From IMG/VR virus record IMGVR_UViG_3300042691_055937, positions 1 to 41,113 of that record: a stretch of 41,113 bases of DNA; one strand, 5' to 3'. This document shows, one piece after another, positions 14,129 through 21,914 of the stretch (within the stretch, counting starts at the first letter, position 1; every line of letters begins with the position of its first letter). The stretch comes from a virus. The notes below the pieces were generated by a model that worked only from the letters and a program-made list of their open reading frames with translations, did not search any database and had not been told where the DNA came from. Made by a program: the position numbers and the translations under genes.

Positions 14129-16186
14129 TCAACCGACCCGCCGCGTGCGCTGGCGAGCGAACTGGCGTGCCGCTCCTTCGGCGCTGCCGGCAGCGATGCT
14201 AGGAGCAGCGGCATTTACCACGCGAGCCGAGACTCCGGCGACGCGCGTGTCGAACTCGCCAGACGGCTGCACGAAGATGTCGATCCGGCCACGATCATTG
14301 GCGGCGCGCAGATCGCGGTTGCTGATCACCTGCGAACCGCGGGGCAGGTTGACCAGCTCCGGCCCGCGCTCACCCACCAGCGCTAGGCCGCCGGGTGCAT
14401 AATTGGTACCCTGGGCAAAGCCCGGCACACTGGCGCGGTTGATGTTTGCCGCCAGCTTGCTGCCAAAAAGGCCGGATCCGCCAAGCTGTAGGAAAAGATT
14501 TACCGCGCTGCCGAGGATGTCGAGAAAGCCGCCGCCCTTGATCGCGTTAACCATATCATCAAGCGCCCGGACCGAATTCTGCGCCATCTCGCGGAAGCTT
14601 TCGGCGATGCGAACAGTCTGGATCTGGGTGCGGTTGGCAACTGCGCCGAGATTTTCGGACACCTTCTCGGCGGCCGCGTTGACCTTGTCAGCTTCTGCCA
14701 GCGGGCCCGTGTCCAGATTGACACTGGCCTTGGCGTTTCCACCGACAAGCCGAAGCCTCGCCGCCTCTTCGGTTCGAGCATCAAGACCTGCGGCCCGAAG
14801 AAGATTGCGATCGGCGATCATCTGCCGCGCGGCGGCAATCTCGGGAAACAGCCGATCGAGCAGCTGCGATACGTCCTGCGCCATTTGGCGCGCAGCATCG
14901 GTAACGCTGGCAGTTGCCTTTTGCGCCGGATCGACCATCACGGCCTGCAGGCGCGCCATCTGGGCAGCGATGCCGTCGACCATGTCTGGCACGTAGGAAT
15001 TGCCGACGACGGCGACGTACATCTTGCGGAAGCCTTCGGTCACAGCGCCAATTGGGTTGAGCACGCCGCGCAAGATGGTGCCCAGGTTGTCGCCCAGCCA
15101 CTTCTTAACCGCCTGATAGAGGCGGCGCAGGATCGGCTCGATCTTGTCCCAGTTCTGCCAGATCAGGAAAATGCCGGTCAGCACCGCGCCAAAGCCGAGC
15201 AACACCGGGTTGGCCATCAGCCCGAGCGCAGCGATCTTGATCACGCCGAACGCCGCGGCGATCGCTGGCGCGATGGCGACAATCTTACCGATCACGATCA
15301 GCACCGGGCCGAGCGCCGCCGCAAGGCCACCAACGACAATCGCGACATCCTGAACGGGCTGGGGAAGTTGGGAAAACCAGTTGATGATCCCGGTGAGTCC
15401 GCTGATTAGAGGGGTGAAGGCGGGCAGCAGCTTGGTGCCGATAGCAACCTGCAGCTCTTCGAACGCGGCCTGCGCAGCGCGCATCTGGTTGGCGGTACTC
15501 TGGCTGGTGCGGGCGACATCACCTTGGGCGTTGGCTGTGCCCTCAAGGATGAGTGCATAGCGCGCTTGGATCTTTTCCTGCTCGGTCAGCTCGCGGCCGA
15601 CACCACCAAGCCCCATCTCGAGCGCCTGCGCTTTCACTGCCGCTTCAGACAGGAACACGCCAAAATCGCGAAGCGGCTCGGCTTCGCCCGTAAGGCCCGA
15701 ACGCAGCTTGTCGATCGCGGTCTGGACGTCGACATTGTAGAAGCTCGCCAGATCCTGTGCGAGGACAGCAAATTCCTTCGACATGTCGGCCGCCGCCTGC
15801 GCGGTCGGCGCTGCCTGGTTGAAGAAGATGCCGAAGGTGTTGGCGGCGCGCTGCATCTCCTGCGTGGAGCGGCCCATAGCGTTGCCCGTAGTCTCAGCCC
15901 AATCGTTCATCGCCTCCGACATTGCGCCGAAGGTCTGGTCGAAGGCGCTCTGCAGCTCGCCTGCGTCAGACGCTGCATTGAAGGCGGAAACCCCGAAGGC
16001 CCCAAGCGGCACCGTCAGCCCGAGCGACATGGTCTGGCCCAGCTTGCCGATCTGGTCTCCCATCTTGGCAAATTTGCGCTGCATCTGGGCAGCGCGCTTT
16101 TCGGCAAGGGTCGCACCCTTCTCGAACGCGGCGGTTTCGAGCGACAGCGAGACCGCGAGCCGCTTGATCACATCGCCGAGAGCCAT
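14129..16186 (-). CDS. Tail tape measure protein
   Basis: A 685-aa protein. Residues 1-65 form a coiled-coil-like, charged helix (KGATLAEKRAAQMQRKFAKMGDQIGKLG). Residues 70-260 match the phage minor tail protein family (tape measure TP901-like), with AMGRSTQEMQRAANTFGIFFNQAAPTAQAAADMSKEF and DLASFYNVDVQTAIDKLRSGLTGEAEPLRDFGV. Two or three hydrophobic stretches around 285-350 are typical, since the protein forms a channel at DNA entry. The C-terminus (LVGERGPELVNLPRGSQVI) is the usual ending. By the 0.15 nm per residue rule the tail would be near 100 nm. It starts 3 bp after the end of the frameshifted chaperone ORF. Confidence 0.93.
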   Translation of the reverse strand: MALGDVIKRLAVSLSLETAAFEKGATLAEKRAAQMQRKFAKMGDQIGKLGQTMSLGLTVPLGAFGVSAFNAASDAGELQSAFDQTFGAMSEAMNDWAETTGNAMGRSTQEMQRAANTFGIFFNQAAPTAQAAADMSKEFAVLAQDLASFYNVDVQTAIDKLRSGLTGEAEPLRDFGVFLSEAAVKAQALEMGLGGVGRELTEQEKIQARYALILEGTANAQGDVARTSQSTANQMRAAQAAFEELQVAIGTKLLPAFTPLISGLTGIINWFSQLPQPVQDVAIVVGGLAAALGPVLIVIGKIVAIAPAIAAAFGVIKIAALGLMANPVLLGFGAVLTGIFLIWQNWDKIEPILRRLYQAVKKWLGDNLGTILRGVLNPIGAVTEGFRKMYVAVVGNSYVPDMVDGIAAQMARLQAVMVDPAQKATASVTDAARQMAQDVSQLLDRLFPEIAAARQMIADRNLLRAAGLDARTEEAARLRLVGGNAKASVNLDTGPLAEADKVNAAAEKVSENLGAVANRTQIQTVRIAESFREMAQNSVRALDDMVNAIKGGGFLDILGSAVNLFLQLGGSGLFGSKLAANINRASVPGFAQGTNYAPGGLALVGERGPELVNLPRGSQVISNRDLRAANDRGRIDIFVQPSGEFDTRVAGVSARVVNAAAPSIAAGSAEGAARQFARQRTRRVG

Positions 16187-16189
16187 TCG

Positions 16190-16806
16190 TCAGCCTTTCC
16201 GTTTCGCCATCCGGTCGAGCATTGCCTTGACCTCCCGCGCCGACTGGGCGGGGGTCTTGGGCTTGCGCCGGTTGAGCAATTCATCGAGCGGACGAAGCCG
16301 CTTCTGGCGGGCGAAAACTTCGCCATGCCATGCAATCACCACAGCCTGATCAAGCTGTGCATTGAGCCGAGCGCCGACGAGCAGGGCGAAAGTGCGCGGG
16401 GTTGCTCGCCAGAAGGCGTCAGGATCTAACCCCGCTTCGACCCACTGCGACCAGAGCTCTTCCCACCCGGTCGGGCCGCCGGTGCCGCGCCCTTTCCCCC
16501 CGCACTCGGCTGAAGGAAACCGGCGTCACTGGCCTTGCTGAGCGCGTCAGTGAGCGCCTGCTGGTCGGTTTGCATGATGGCCAGCACGTCCGCCCGGGCG
16601 ACGTCCGGATGATGCCGGGCGAAGGCCGCCTGCGCGATTGCCGCCATCGCCGACATAAAGCCGGAACCGGCCATGGCCATCACTTGCGGCAGCGGCTTAC
16701 CTGTTGCCTCTTCGACGCCGAGCAGCGCCTCCATGTCGAGCACCAGTGTAAATTGCCGCCCGTCCGCCAAGACAAGCGCCGCTTCACCCTTGATCGGGTT
16801 TGTCAT
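16190..16806 (-). CDS. Tail assembly chaperone, -1 frameshift (G-T type) product
   Basis: Made by reading the 126-aa chaperone frame to codon 105 and then slipping back one base. After the heptamer GGGAAAG the -1 frame is open for exactly 100 codons and stops at 16190, giving about 205 aa. The extension (GWEELWSQWVEAGLDPDAFW..TPRTFALLV.. ending DRMAKRKG) is the second chaperone domain: DPDAFW followed by TPRTFALL is the signature of small tail chaperones in GTA and HK97-like phages. It has no good start codon of its own. In lambda the gpG and gpGT pair wraps the tape measure and recruits tail tube subunits; the same role is expected here, directly upstream of the tape measure. Confidence 0.82.
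16426..16806 (-). CDS. Tail assembly chaperone, unshifted (G type; GTA-gp10-like)
   Basis: The zero-frame product, 126 aa. MTNPIKGEAALVLADGRQFTLVLDMEALLGVEEATGKPL is the pattern of the GTA-gp10/TAC family found between tail tube and tape measure. The C-terminal 25 residues are low complexity (GKGAAPAARPGGKSSGRSG) and start at the slippery site, as expected when that segment mainly serves the frameshift. Made in excess over the shifted product in known systems. It lies 10 bp downstream of the tail tube stop. Confidence 0.85.
   Translation of the reverse strand: MTNPIKGEAALVLADGRQFTLVLDMEALLGVEEATGKPLPQVMAMAGSGFMSAMAAIAQAAFARHHPDVARADVLAIMQTDQQALTDALSKASDAGFLQPSAGGKGAAPAARPGGKSSGRSGSKRG
16492..16498 (-). 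promoter_or_regulatory. Programmed -1 frameshift site GGGAAAG
   Basis: The minus strand reads GGGGGGAAAGGGC across 16501-16489. In the zero frame the codons are GGG GGA AAG, so the heptamer is G GGA AAG, the same sequence and phase as the lambda G/T slippery site. After slipping, the ribosome reads GGG AAA and continues into the 100-codon extension. Confidence 0.85.
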
Positions 16807-16816
16807 GCGTCAGACC

Positions 16817-17278
16817 TCAGGGCGTCGGAGTCGAGTAGGCGCCGGAGGACACCAGCGTGTTGATAGCGAAGGTCACAGTCGCCTCCATCTTGCCATCAGC
16901 TTCGACGGTGCCCTTGTCATAGGTCAGGATGACGCCCTTGAGATCGTACTGCCAGGTCGGCACGCCAAGCTCCGGGATGACAAGCCGAAGATAGCGCTCG
17001 TCACCATCGGACAGCGCACCTTCGATTGCCACATCGGTGTCCGAGCCAGGACGGAAGTTGAGCGTGATTTCGATCTCGCCCGGATCGATCATGCCGCTGG
17101 TGTACTGCCGGCGACGGTTCGGCGACTTCAGATGCGTCGTCTCGACCCGCTCGCCAGTGTCGGACGGGAGCGAGAACGAAACCACCTGCACCAGCTCTTC
17201 AAGATTTCCAGCAGTCGCATCGCTGGAAAGGTGCACTTCGCCGTTGTAGCCGGTGGAGGGCTTCTGGGTTTCGGCCAT
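16817..17278 (-). CDS. Major tail tube protein
   Basis: A 153-aa protein. GYNGEVHLSSDATAGNLEELVQVVSFSLPSDTGERVETTHLKSPNRRRQYTSGMIDPGEIEITLNF follows the phage tail tube (TTP) family: an N-terminal strand, the ETTHL loop and the SGMIDPGEI turn. The C-terminus ends in a short flexible SGAYSTPTP. AGGAGA lies 7 nt before the ATG. It follows the tail terminator and precedes the chaperones, the standard siphovirus order. It should polymerise into the hollow tail tube around the tape measure. Confidence 0.88.
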   Translation of the reverse strand: MAETQKPSTGYNGEVHLSSDATAGNLEELVQVVSFSLPSDTGERVETTHLKSPNRRRQYTSGMIDPGEIEITLNFRPGSDTDVAIEGALSDGDERYLRLVIPELGVPTWQYDLKGVILTYDKGTVEADGKMEATVTFAINTLVSSGAYSTPTP

Positions 17279-17289
17279 GTCAGTTTCTC

Positions 17290-17688
17290 CTACGCAAGTG
17301 AGTGTTCGATCAGCAGGTCTAGCGAGAGCCGGTGCACAAATCCGACGGTGGTATCTTCGCCCAGGTCGCGGGGCCCTTCGGCCTTACCGCGGCCGAACTG
17401 CACGCCAGACACCGTAGCGGGCTCGGCAACAGCGGCGATTATGGCCTCGGCGGCGGTGCGGGCCGCATTGTAGGTTGCAGCAAAAACATCGACCTGCACT
17501 CGCACTTCGCGGCTTGCATCATAGCCGCGCAGATGCTGGGGCCGCAGATCGGTGACGGTCTGCATCCGGCCATAGGGCAGGGCCGTCGCCTGCGGCACCA
17601 CGTTCCAGAACAACCGGTCGCCCAATGCTGCAACAACCCCGGCGTTAGCCTTGAGCCGTGCATGAAGCGCCGTCTGCAGGTTCGCCAT
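17290..17688 (-). CDS. DUF3168 tail terminator / tail completion protein
   Basis: A 132-aa protein from ATG at 17688 (MANLQTALHARLKANAGVVAALGDRLFW), which follows the previous stop by one base; an in-frame extension to 17757 would run inside the upstream gene. RLFWNVVPQATALPYGRMQTVTD and the VRVQVDVFAATYNAARTAAEAIIAAV stretch match DUF3168, whose members cap the finished tail at the head-facing end. The length is typical. Confidence 0.82.
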   Translation of the reverse strand: MANLQTALHARLKANAGVVAALGDRLFWNVVPQATALPYGRMQTVTDLRPQHLRGYDASREVRVQVDVFAATYNAARTAAEAIIAAVAEPATVSGVQFGRGKAEGPRDLGEDTTVGFVHRLSLDLLIEHSLA

Positions 17689-17689
17689 G

Positions 17690-18154
17690 TCAGCCCTTCT
17701 TCGCGGCCCGCTTGCGCGCCCGCTCGGTCGTTCGATCAATTTCGTCGCGCAGCACATCGGCCACTTGCGCGATCACGTTGTCCGCCTCTGCATCGGCAGC
17801 GGGCCGCATGAACGGCGCCGCCGGCATGTTGACCGTGCCGAACTCTTGAAACGCGCCGACACCACCTTCTTCCCGTCCGGTGGGGCCCGTCAGCATCTCG
17901 ATCCCGCTTTCACGCAAGAACCTGCCGCCAGCCCCGCGCCGTGCTCGGACCTTCTTGGTCGTGATGCTGTCCCGCAGCTTGCCGGTGTCTTCCGGCACCA
18001 GCTGCTTGGCCCTGGTCTCGATGGCAGACAGAGCTTTGCGCATTCCGCGTTGCACTGCATTCTTGCCCGCCGTGGTGCGGCCGGTCAGCTGCTCAAGCTC
18101 GACCAGCGCTTCTTCGAGGCCGCCGAGCCCTTCGAGCTTCATCTCCATCTTCAT
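17690..18154 (-). CDS. HK97-gp10-family neck/tail protein
   Basis: A 154-aa protein. LEGLGGLEEALVELEQL, then KALSAIETRAKQLVPEDTGKLRDSITTKK and VGAFQEFGTVNMPAAPFMRPA are the hallmark segments of the HK97 gp10-like family: an N-terminal helix, a PEDTGKLRDSI loop and a final EFGT..PAxPFMRPA. These proteins belong to the head-tail joining set. The gene starts 2 bp after the head closure gene. The C-terminus is strongly basic (TTERARKRAAKKG). Confidence 0.87.
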   Translation of the reverse strand: MKMEMKLEGLGGLEEALVELEQLTGRTTAGKNAVQRGMRKALSAIETRAKQLVPEDTGKLRDSITTKKVRARRGAGGRFLRESGIEMLTGPTGREEGGVGAFQEFGTVNMPAAPFMRPAADAEADNVIAQVADVLRDEIDRTTERARKRAAKKG

Positions 18155-18156
18155 GG

Positions 18157-18501
18157 TCAGACCGCCATATCCGGATTGGCCACAGCCACGAATTCGACGG
18201 TCCCTCGCTGGGGGCTGTCGCGCACGACACCCCGCACGTCCCAGATCATGCCTTCGGCGATCAGACGGTCGCGCAGCTGCACCTTGCGCGTGACGTCGCT
18301 CGACAGCGCCTGAAACGTTGCAGGCTGCATGCCCTGTTCCATGGCTGCCTGACGCCGCTCGTCGCCGCGACCATAAATGATCGCGGCCAAGACCTGTCCG
18401 ATTTCCGCCCAGGTCTCGATCGGCTCGCCGTAGTCATCCTTGATGCTCGTGGCGCGCTGGATGATTACCAGCTTGTTCCGCTGGCCTGCCGGACGCCGCA
18501 T
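18157..18501 (-). CDS. Phage head closure protein
   Basis: A 114-aa protein from the ATG at 18501, which overlaps the connector stop (TGATG). MRRPAGQRNKLVIIQRATSIKDDYGEPIETWAEIGQVLAAI matches the phage head-tail joining/closure family (SPP1 gp16, HK97 gp7-like): an N-terminal strand, the D-x-G-E-P loop, and later VQLRDRLIAEGMIWDVRGVV. It seals the portal after packaging and offers the tail attachment surface. The longer in-frame start at 18531 lies inside the connector gene and is not needed. Confidence 0.83.
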   Translation of the reverse strand: MRRPAGQRNKLVIIQRATSIKDDYGEPIETWAEIGQVLAAIIYGRGDERRQAAMEQGMQPATFQALSSDVTRKVQLRDRLIAEGMIWDVRGVVRDSPQRGTVEFVAVANPDMAV

Positions 18502-19070
18502 CAGATTACCGGCATCCGGTAGGCGCTGCACAACTGGCGGAAGCCCAGCGGGATCTCGCCAGAAATAGTGCCGGTCACCACGGTTTCACGGTTCAGGAAC
18601 AAGTGCGCCGCGAACATGCGGACAGCCTGCAGTAATGCCTTAGGCCGTTCAGTCGCTGCAAACCCCGCATCAAACGTGATTTCAACTCCGGCCGCCACAC
18701 CTTGCGGAGGCCTACGCCCGGGCTTCAGCGCAATCTCGTCGCGCCGCACGATCCGCCAGTCAGCCTGATTGCCGGTCACCTGATTGCCGTTTGCATCCAG
18801 CCAGGAAATCGCATTGATCGCGGTCACCGGCCAGACGCCGAGCCGGACGGTCGAGGGAAGCTCTTCCCCGCGCCACACCAGATCGGACAGCGGCCCAAGC
18901 CGGACACCGCAGTACTTTTCCACCATGTCGATAGCCGCGTCGCGATAGATCTCGATGATCGGATCGAAGTCCGTTTCGATCACTCCCAGATGCTGGCGCA
19001 GATCCGTCAGCGGAACGATGGCCTCGCCATAGTCGGCAGGCAGGGCAAAGGGAGCAAGTTCGAACTGCAT
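18501..19070 (-). CDS. Head-tail connector (phiE125 gp8 / gp6-like)
   Basis: A 189-aa protein. The pattern PLTDLRQHLGVIETDFDPIIEIYRDAAIDMVEKYCGVRL is the helical N-terminus of the phage connector family. It is followed by WPVTAINAISWLDANGNQV and ITFDAGFAATERPKALLQAVRMFAAHLFLNRE, typical of phiE125 gp8-like proteins. Such proteins form the first ring below the portal. It is first in the cluster after the terminator-like hairpin at 19097-19128. Confidence 0.85.
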   Translation of the reverse strand: MQFELAPFALPADYGEAIVPLTDLRQHLGVIETDFDPIIEIYRDAAIDMVEKYCGVRLGPLSDLVWRGEELPSTVRLGVWPVTAINAISWLDANGNQVTGNQADWRIVRRDEIALKPGRRPPQGVAAGVEITFDAGFAATERPKALLQAVRMFAAHLFLNRETVVTGTISGEIPLGFRQLCSAYRMPVI

Positions 19071-19096
19071 CTTGCCCTCTCGCTATCGGTCCCGGG

Positions 19097-19128
19097 AAGA
19101 AGAAGGGCCGGACGTCGCCGCCCGGCCC
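19097..19128 (-). terminator. Terminator-like hairpin after the 19151-19600 gene
   Basis: On the minus strand GGGCCGG and CCGGCCC form a 7-bp all-GC stem around a 10-nt loop, followed by TTCTTCTT. It lies 22 bp past the stop of the head-region gene and ahead of the connector gene. The T-rich tail is interrupted, so it may be leaky and serve to lower expression of the connector genes relative to capsid. Confidence 0.5.
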
Positions 19129-19150
19129 ATCAATTTGTTGCCAGCTTCCG

Positions 19151-19600
19151 TCAGACGATTTCGTCGACGGTTGCGGCACCATTCGCGCTGGCGACATCCT
19201 TGACCGGATCCAGCCCAAGCACGATTGCGCCGGCATCCGAGGTCGCAGTGCCGACCGTGATGCTCAGCTGCACGTGGGTGAAGCCGTTGTTGATGTCGAG
19301 TTCGTTGGCGAAGAGGTTGATCACCGCCTGCTTGTCGCTGTCGGCGCCGGCCTGCGTCAGCTGGGCGATCGCCTTGCCGGTCACATCCTTGGCACTAGCA
19401 CCCGCAGCCGAGGTGGCCTGCTGGATCTTGGCGTCGAGTGTGGCCGACGAACCGAGCGTCCCAGCCTGCACCACAGCCATGATGGCGAGGAACTTGGACA
19501 TGTCGATCCACCCGGTGGTGTAGGTGCCAGTGGTGTAGGCGTCGGGGTCGATGTTGCCGACCACCGCAACGCGATCGGAAGGCTTCACATTGCTGTTCAT
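19151..19600 (-). CDS. Head-region virion protein, 149 aa, unknown
   Basis: The ATG at 19600 has GGAG 8 nt upstream. The protein is Ala/Thr-rich and beta/alpha mixed: KPSDRVAVVGNIDPDAYTTGTYTTGWIDMSKFLAIMAVVQAGTLGSSATLDAKIQQATSAAG, then FTHVQLSITVGTATSDAGAIVLGLDPV. Proteins of this kind lie between capsid and connector genes in many alphaproteobacterial phages. A capsid decoration or head-completion role is plausible but not shown. Hairpins on both sides (19097-19128 and 19642-19657) set it apart as its own short transcription segment with the capsid gene. Confidence 0.6.
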   Translation of the reverse strand: MNSNVKPSDRVAVVGNIDPDAYTTGTYTTGWIDMSKFLAIMAVVQAGTLGSSATLDAKIQQATSAAGASAKDVTGKAIAQLTQAGADSDKQAVINLFANELDINNGFTHVQLSITVGTATSDAGAIVLGLDPVKDVASANGAATVDEIV

Positions 19601-19641
19601 GATTGATCTCCTCGGATCAGAATGAAAAGGGGAGAGGCGGA

Positions 19642-19657
19642 GGCTGAAATTTCAGCC
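19642..19657 (-). repeat. 16-bp perfect palindrome between capsid and next gene
   Basis: GGCTGAAATTTCAGCC lies 10 bp past the capsid stop. As RNA it gives a 6-bp stem with an AAUU loop. No T-run follows, so it is not a convincing terminator; it may protect the 3' end of the capsid message or be a processing site. Confidence 0.6.
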
Positions 19658-19666
19658 CCCACCCGA

Positions 19667-20947
19667 TCAGCGCGCTTCGAGCGTGACGAAGTGCGACTTG
19701 GTGTTCGACCCGCCGTTGGCCGGTGCAACCGGCGCCGAAAGCACCGGCTGACCGCCAATCCGGAAGATCCAGCGGAAGGCGCGGACGTTGTAGTCGAAGA
19801 ACAGGTGAATGCTCTCCTGCAGGCTGACGCCATTGGCCTTGCGGAACGCCTCGTAGCCGTTGGGGTTGACGAACTGGATGTCGCCCAGATCGCCCAGCTG
19901 GTCGCAGTGCTCGGTGAAGATAACCGGGCGGCCCAGCACCGTGCCACCGGGAGCGACTGCGAAGTTGGGCTGCCACAGGGGCTGGCCAGCAGTGCTCTCG
20001 AGGATCATCAGCTGCGGCATGACGTCGCTATTTGCCAGCCAGACAGCATTGGTCGGCATCAGCATCCGCGAATACATCTTGCCGATGTTCTTTGCGTTGA
20101 CCGTGTCGGCGGGCTGGCTGCCTTCCTTGTTGACGGTGACCAGCGCGCCCGACTTCATCCAGCCCAGCGGCTTGCCGACCCCATCGCCGTTGACGAAAGC
20201 GTCGACAGCGGTCCAGCGGATCGCGGCAGGAGCCTTGCGGGTGAGGTAGTTGGTGAGGCGCGGAGCATCCTCGAGCAGTTCTTCCGACGCGTTGACGAAA
20301 GCGTAGCATTCGTGAAGTGCCGTTTCGCGAGGGGTCAGGTCCAGCTTGCTCGACGTCATCTGGTCTGCCTCGCTACGCCAGTAGGCCTGCACGCCGGTGG
20401 TGCCCCAGGGCGTGGTCTCGTCACCGAGGCCCTGCACCTTGTTCTTGCTGGTCGGCTCGGGCGAGATCAGGTTCATGATCTCGTCAGTGTCGCCAAACAC
20501 CAGATCGACGATTTCCTCGCGGAATTCTGCGGGGACCAGGAAGCTACCCGCCTGATCGCCCTGCTCGGTGTGGACGTTGGTCGGAGCCGACAGGCGATCA
20601 TCCAGGCGGAAGTTTGCACCGGCCGCGGGGTTGGCATTGCGCACTGCCATGGCAAACTCACCGAGGCTGGCGAAACCGTCGCTCGAGGGGTTCGGATTGC
20701 GCGGCCGCGCAGGAACGGTCGGCGCCGGAGCAGCAACCGGATCGGCACCGATAAGAGCGGTGCGCGATGCAAGGTGGTCGAGGCGTTCGATGTTGGCAAG
20801 CTGACGGGTCAGGGCCGCATCATCGGCATCGTGCTCGGCCTGCTCTTCGGCAGTCAGGTCACGGTTTTCGGACATCGCCGTCTGCAGGCGAGCTTCCATG
20901 CGCGCACCGGTTTCGCGCGCTTCCTTCTTCAACAGGGCGAGAGCCAT
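19667..20947 (-). CDS. Major capsid protein, HK97 family
   Basis: A 426-aa protein from the ATG at 20947, which has AAGGAG 7 nt upstream; the frame stays open to 21007 but only through the terminator region. Residues 1-110 are a charged, coiled-coil scaffold-like domain (KKEARETGARMEARLQTAMSENRDLTAEEQAEHDADDAALTRQL) that HK97-type capsids lose by proteolysis. The capsid fold follows: DQAGSFLVPAEFREEIVDLVFGDTDEIMNLI, later TVNAKNIGKMYSRMLMPTNAVWLANSDVMPQL and PVIFTEHCDQLGDLGDIQFVNP. The S49 protease upstream is the likely processing enzyme. A strong terminator lies between them. Confidence 0.92.
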   Translation of the reverse strand: MALALLKKEARETGARMEARLQTAMSENRDLTAEEQAEHDADDAALTRQLANIERLDHLASRTALIGADPVAAPAPTVPARPRNPNPSSDGFASLGEFAMAVRNANPAAGANFRLDDRLSAPTNVHTEQGDQAGSFLVPAEFREEIVDLVFGDTDEIMNLISPEPTSKNKVQGLGDETTPWGTTGVQAYWRSEADQMTSSKLDLTPRETALHECYAFVNASEELLEDAPRLTNYLTRKAPAAIRWTAVDAFVNGDGVGKPLGWMKSGALVTVNKEGSQPADTVNAKNIGKMYSRMLMPTNAVWLANSDVMPQLMILESTAGQPLWQPNFAVAPGGTVLGRPVIFTEHCDQLGDLGDIQFVNPNGYEAFRKANGVSLQESIHLFFDYNVRAFRWIFRIGGQPVLSAPVAPANGGSNTKSHFVTLEAR

Positions 20948-20985
20948 GTCTTTCTCCTTGGTTGGCAAGGGCGCGCGCGCCCACG

Positions 20986-21015
20986 AAAAAAGCCCCGAGG
21001 TCACCACCCCGAGGC
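20986..21015 (-). terminator. Intrinsic terminator between protease and capsid genes
   Basis: On the minus strand GCCTCGGGG and CCTCGGGGC pair over 9 bp (two G-U wobbles) around the loop TGGTGA, followed by six T. This is a complete Rho-independent terminator 28 bp past the protease stop. Late transcription must read through it or restart to reach the capsid gene, which suggests an antitermination system or a separate capsid promoter. Confidence 0.68.
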
Positions 21016-21042
21016 CACGATCACCCGATTGGTTACGGGAAT

Positions 21043-21912
21043 TCAGATCTGCGCCAGTTTCCCGCGCAGCGCGGCCTGCTGCCGCATCAGTCCAAGGCGC
21101 GCGCGCGGCGTCGAATACTTCGCCACCACCTCGCGCAGCGTCATCACGCCATCGATGATTCCGCGCTCCGCCGCCCGGCGGGCACTAAAGACCTCGCCGG
21201 TGCCGTGGATCGCAGGTACCTCGCTTACGCGGATGCCGCGCCCGCGGGCAATCGCGGCGTTGAAGTCCTGCGCCATCTCGTCGACCTCGGCCTGCATCTC
21301 GGCCCGGTCTTCGTCCGAGAGCGGGGCATAGGGATGGGCGGCGACCTTCTTGGCGCTGCTGGCGATCAGCGTGGTCTTCATCCCGATCTTGTCTTCAAAG
21401 CCGGAATTGTCGACATGCCCGGCGCGAACGCCGACCGAACCAACCTGACCGCTCGGCGTGGCGTAATAGGCGCTCGCCTGCGTTGCGATCCAGTGCGCCG
21501 CGCTGAAGGAATACTTGTCGGCAACCGCGATCACCGGCTTGGCTTGACGTGCCTCGAACACCGCGTCGCCCGCTTCCCGCGTTCCCCAGACGAGACCTCC
21601 GGGCGACATGATCTTGAGCACAATTGCGCCGACACGGTCATCAGCCGCCGCCTCGCGGATTGCCTGGGCGAAAGCCTCGGTCGAGGTTCCGCTCCAGCTG
21701 CCCGAGGGCGAAAGCGGCCCCATCAGCGGCATGATCAGTGTCGCGCCTTCGCGCACCGGATCAGACGGCTTGGCCGCGGCGCTGCCGCTTCCCGCGAACA
21801 GCGTGGCCAGACCCGCAGGCAGCCGGGCGGCTATCGCCTCGCTCTGGAGCAGTTCGGCAAGCGCCTCGGGCTGCATCGCCCAGATCGCGCGGGCGGCTGC
21901 GACGTCACGCAT
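21043..21912 (-). CDS. S49-family prohead protease (SppA/ClpP-like)
   Basis: A 289-aa protein from the ATG at 21912, which has GGAG 7 nt upstream; an ATG at 21918 (ATGA overlap with the portal stop) is possible but too close to that site. IVLKIMSPGGLVWGTREAGD and the motif SFSAAHWIATQASAYYATPSGQVGSVGV carry the S49 active-site Ser (Ser137, before AAHW) and the glycine-rich strand. The conserved Lys should lie in GMKTTLIASSAKK. In phages this enzyme cleaves scaffold domains during prohead maturation, and the capsid N-terminal domain here is a fitting substrate. The gene is coupled to the portal gene, before a terminator. Confidence 0.9.
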   Translation of the reverse strand: MRDVAAARAIWAMQPEALAELLQSEAIAARLPAGLATLFAGSGSAAAKPSDPVREGATLIMPLMGPLSPSGSWSGTSTEAFAQAIREAAADDRVGAIVLKIMSPGGLVWGTREAGDAVFEARQAKPVIAVADKYSFSAAHWIATQASAYYATPSGQVGSVGVRAGHVDNSGFEDKIGMKTTLIASSAKKVAAHPYAPLSDEDRAEMQAEVDEMAQDFNAAIARGRGIRVSEVPAIHGTGEVFSARRAAERGIIDGVMTLREVVAKYSTPRARLGLMRQQAALRGKLAQI

Positions 21913-21914
21913 CG

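Noticed and set aside
19642-19657. The palindrome after the capsid gene as a Rho-independent terminator
   Set aside because: No T-run follows it on the minus strand; kept only as a repeat.
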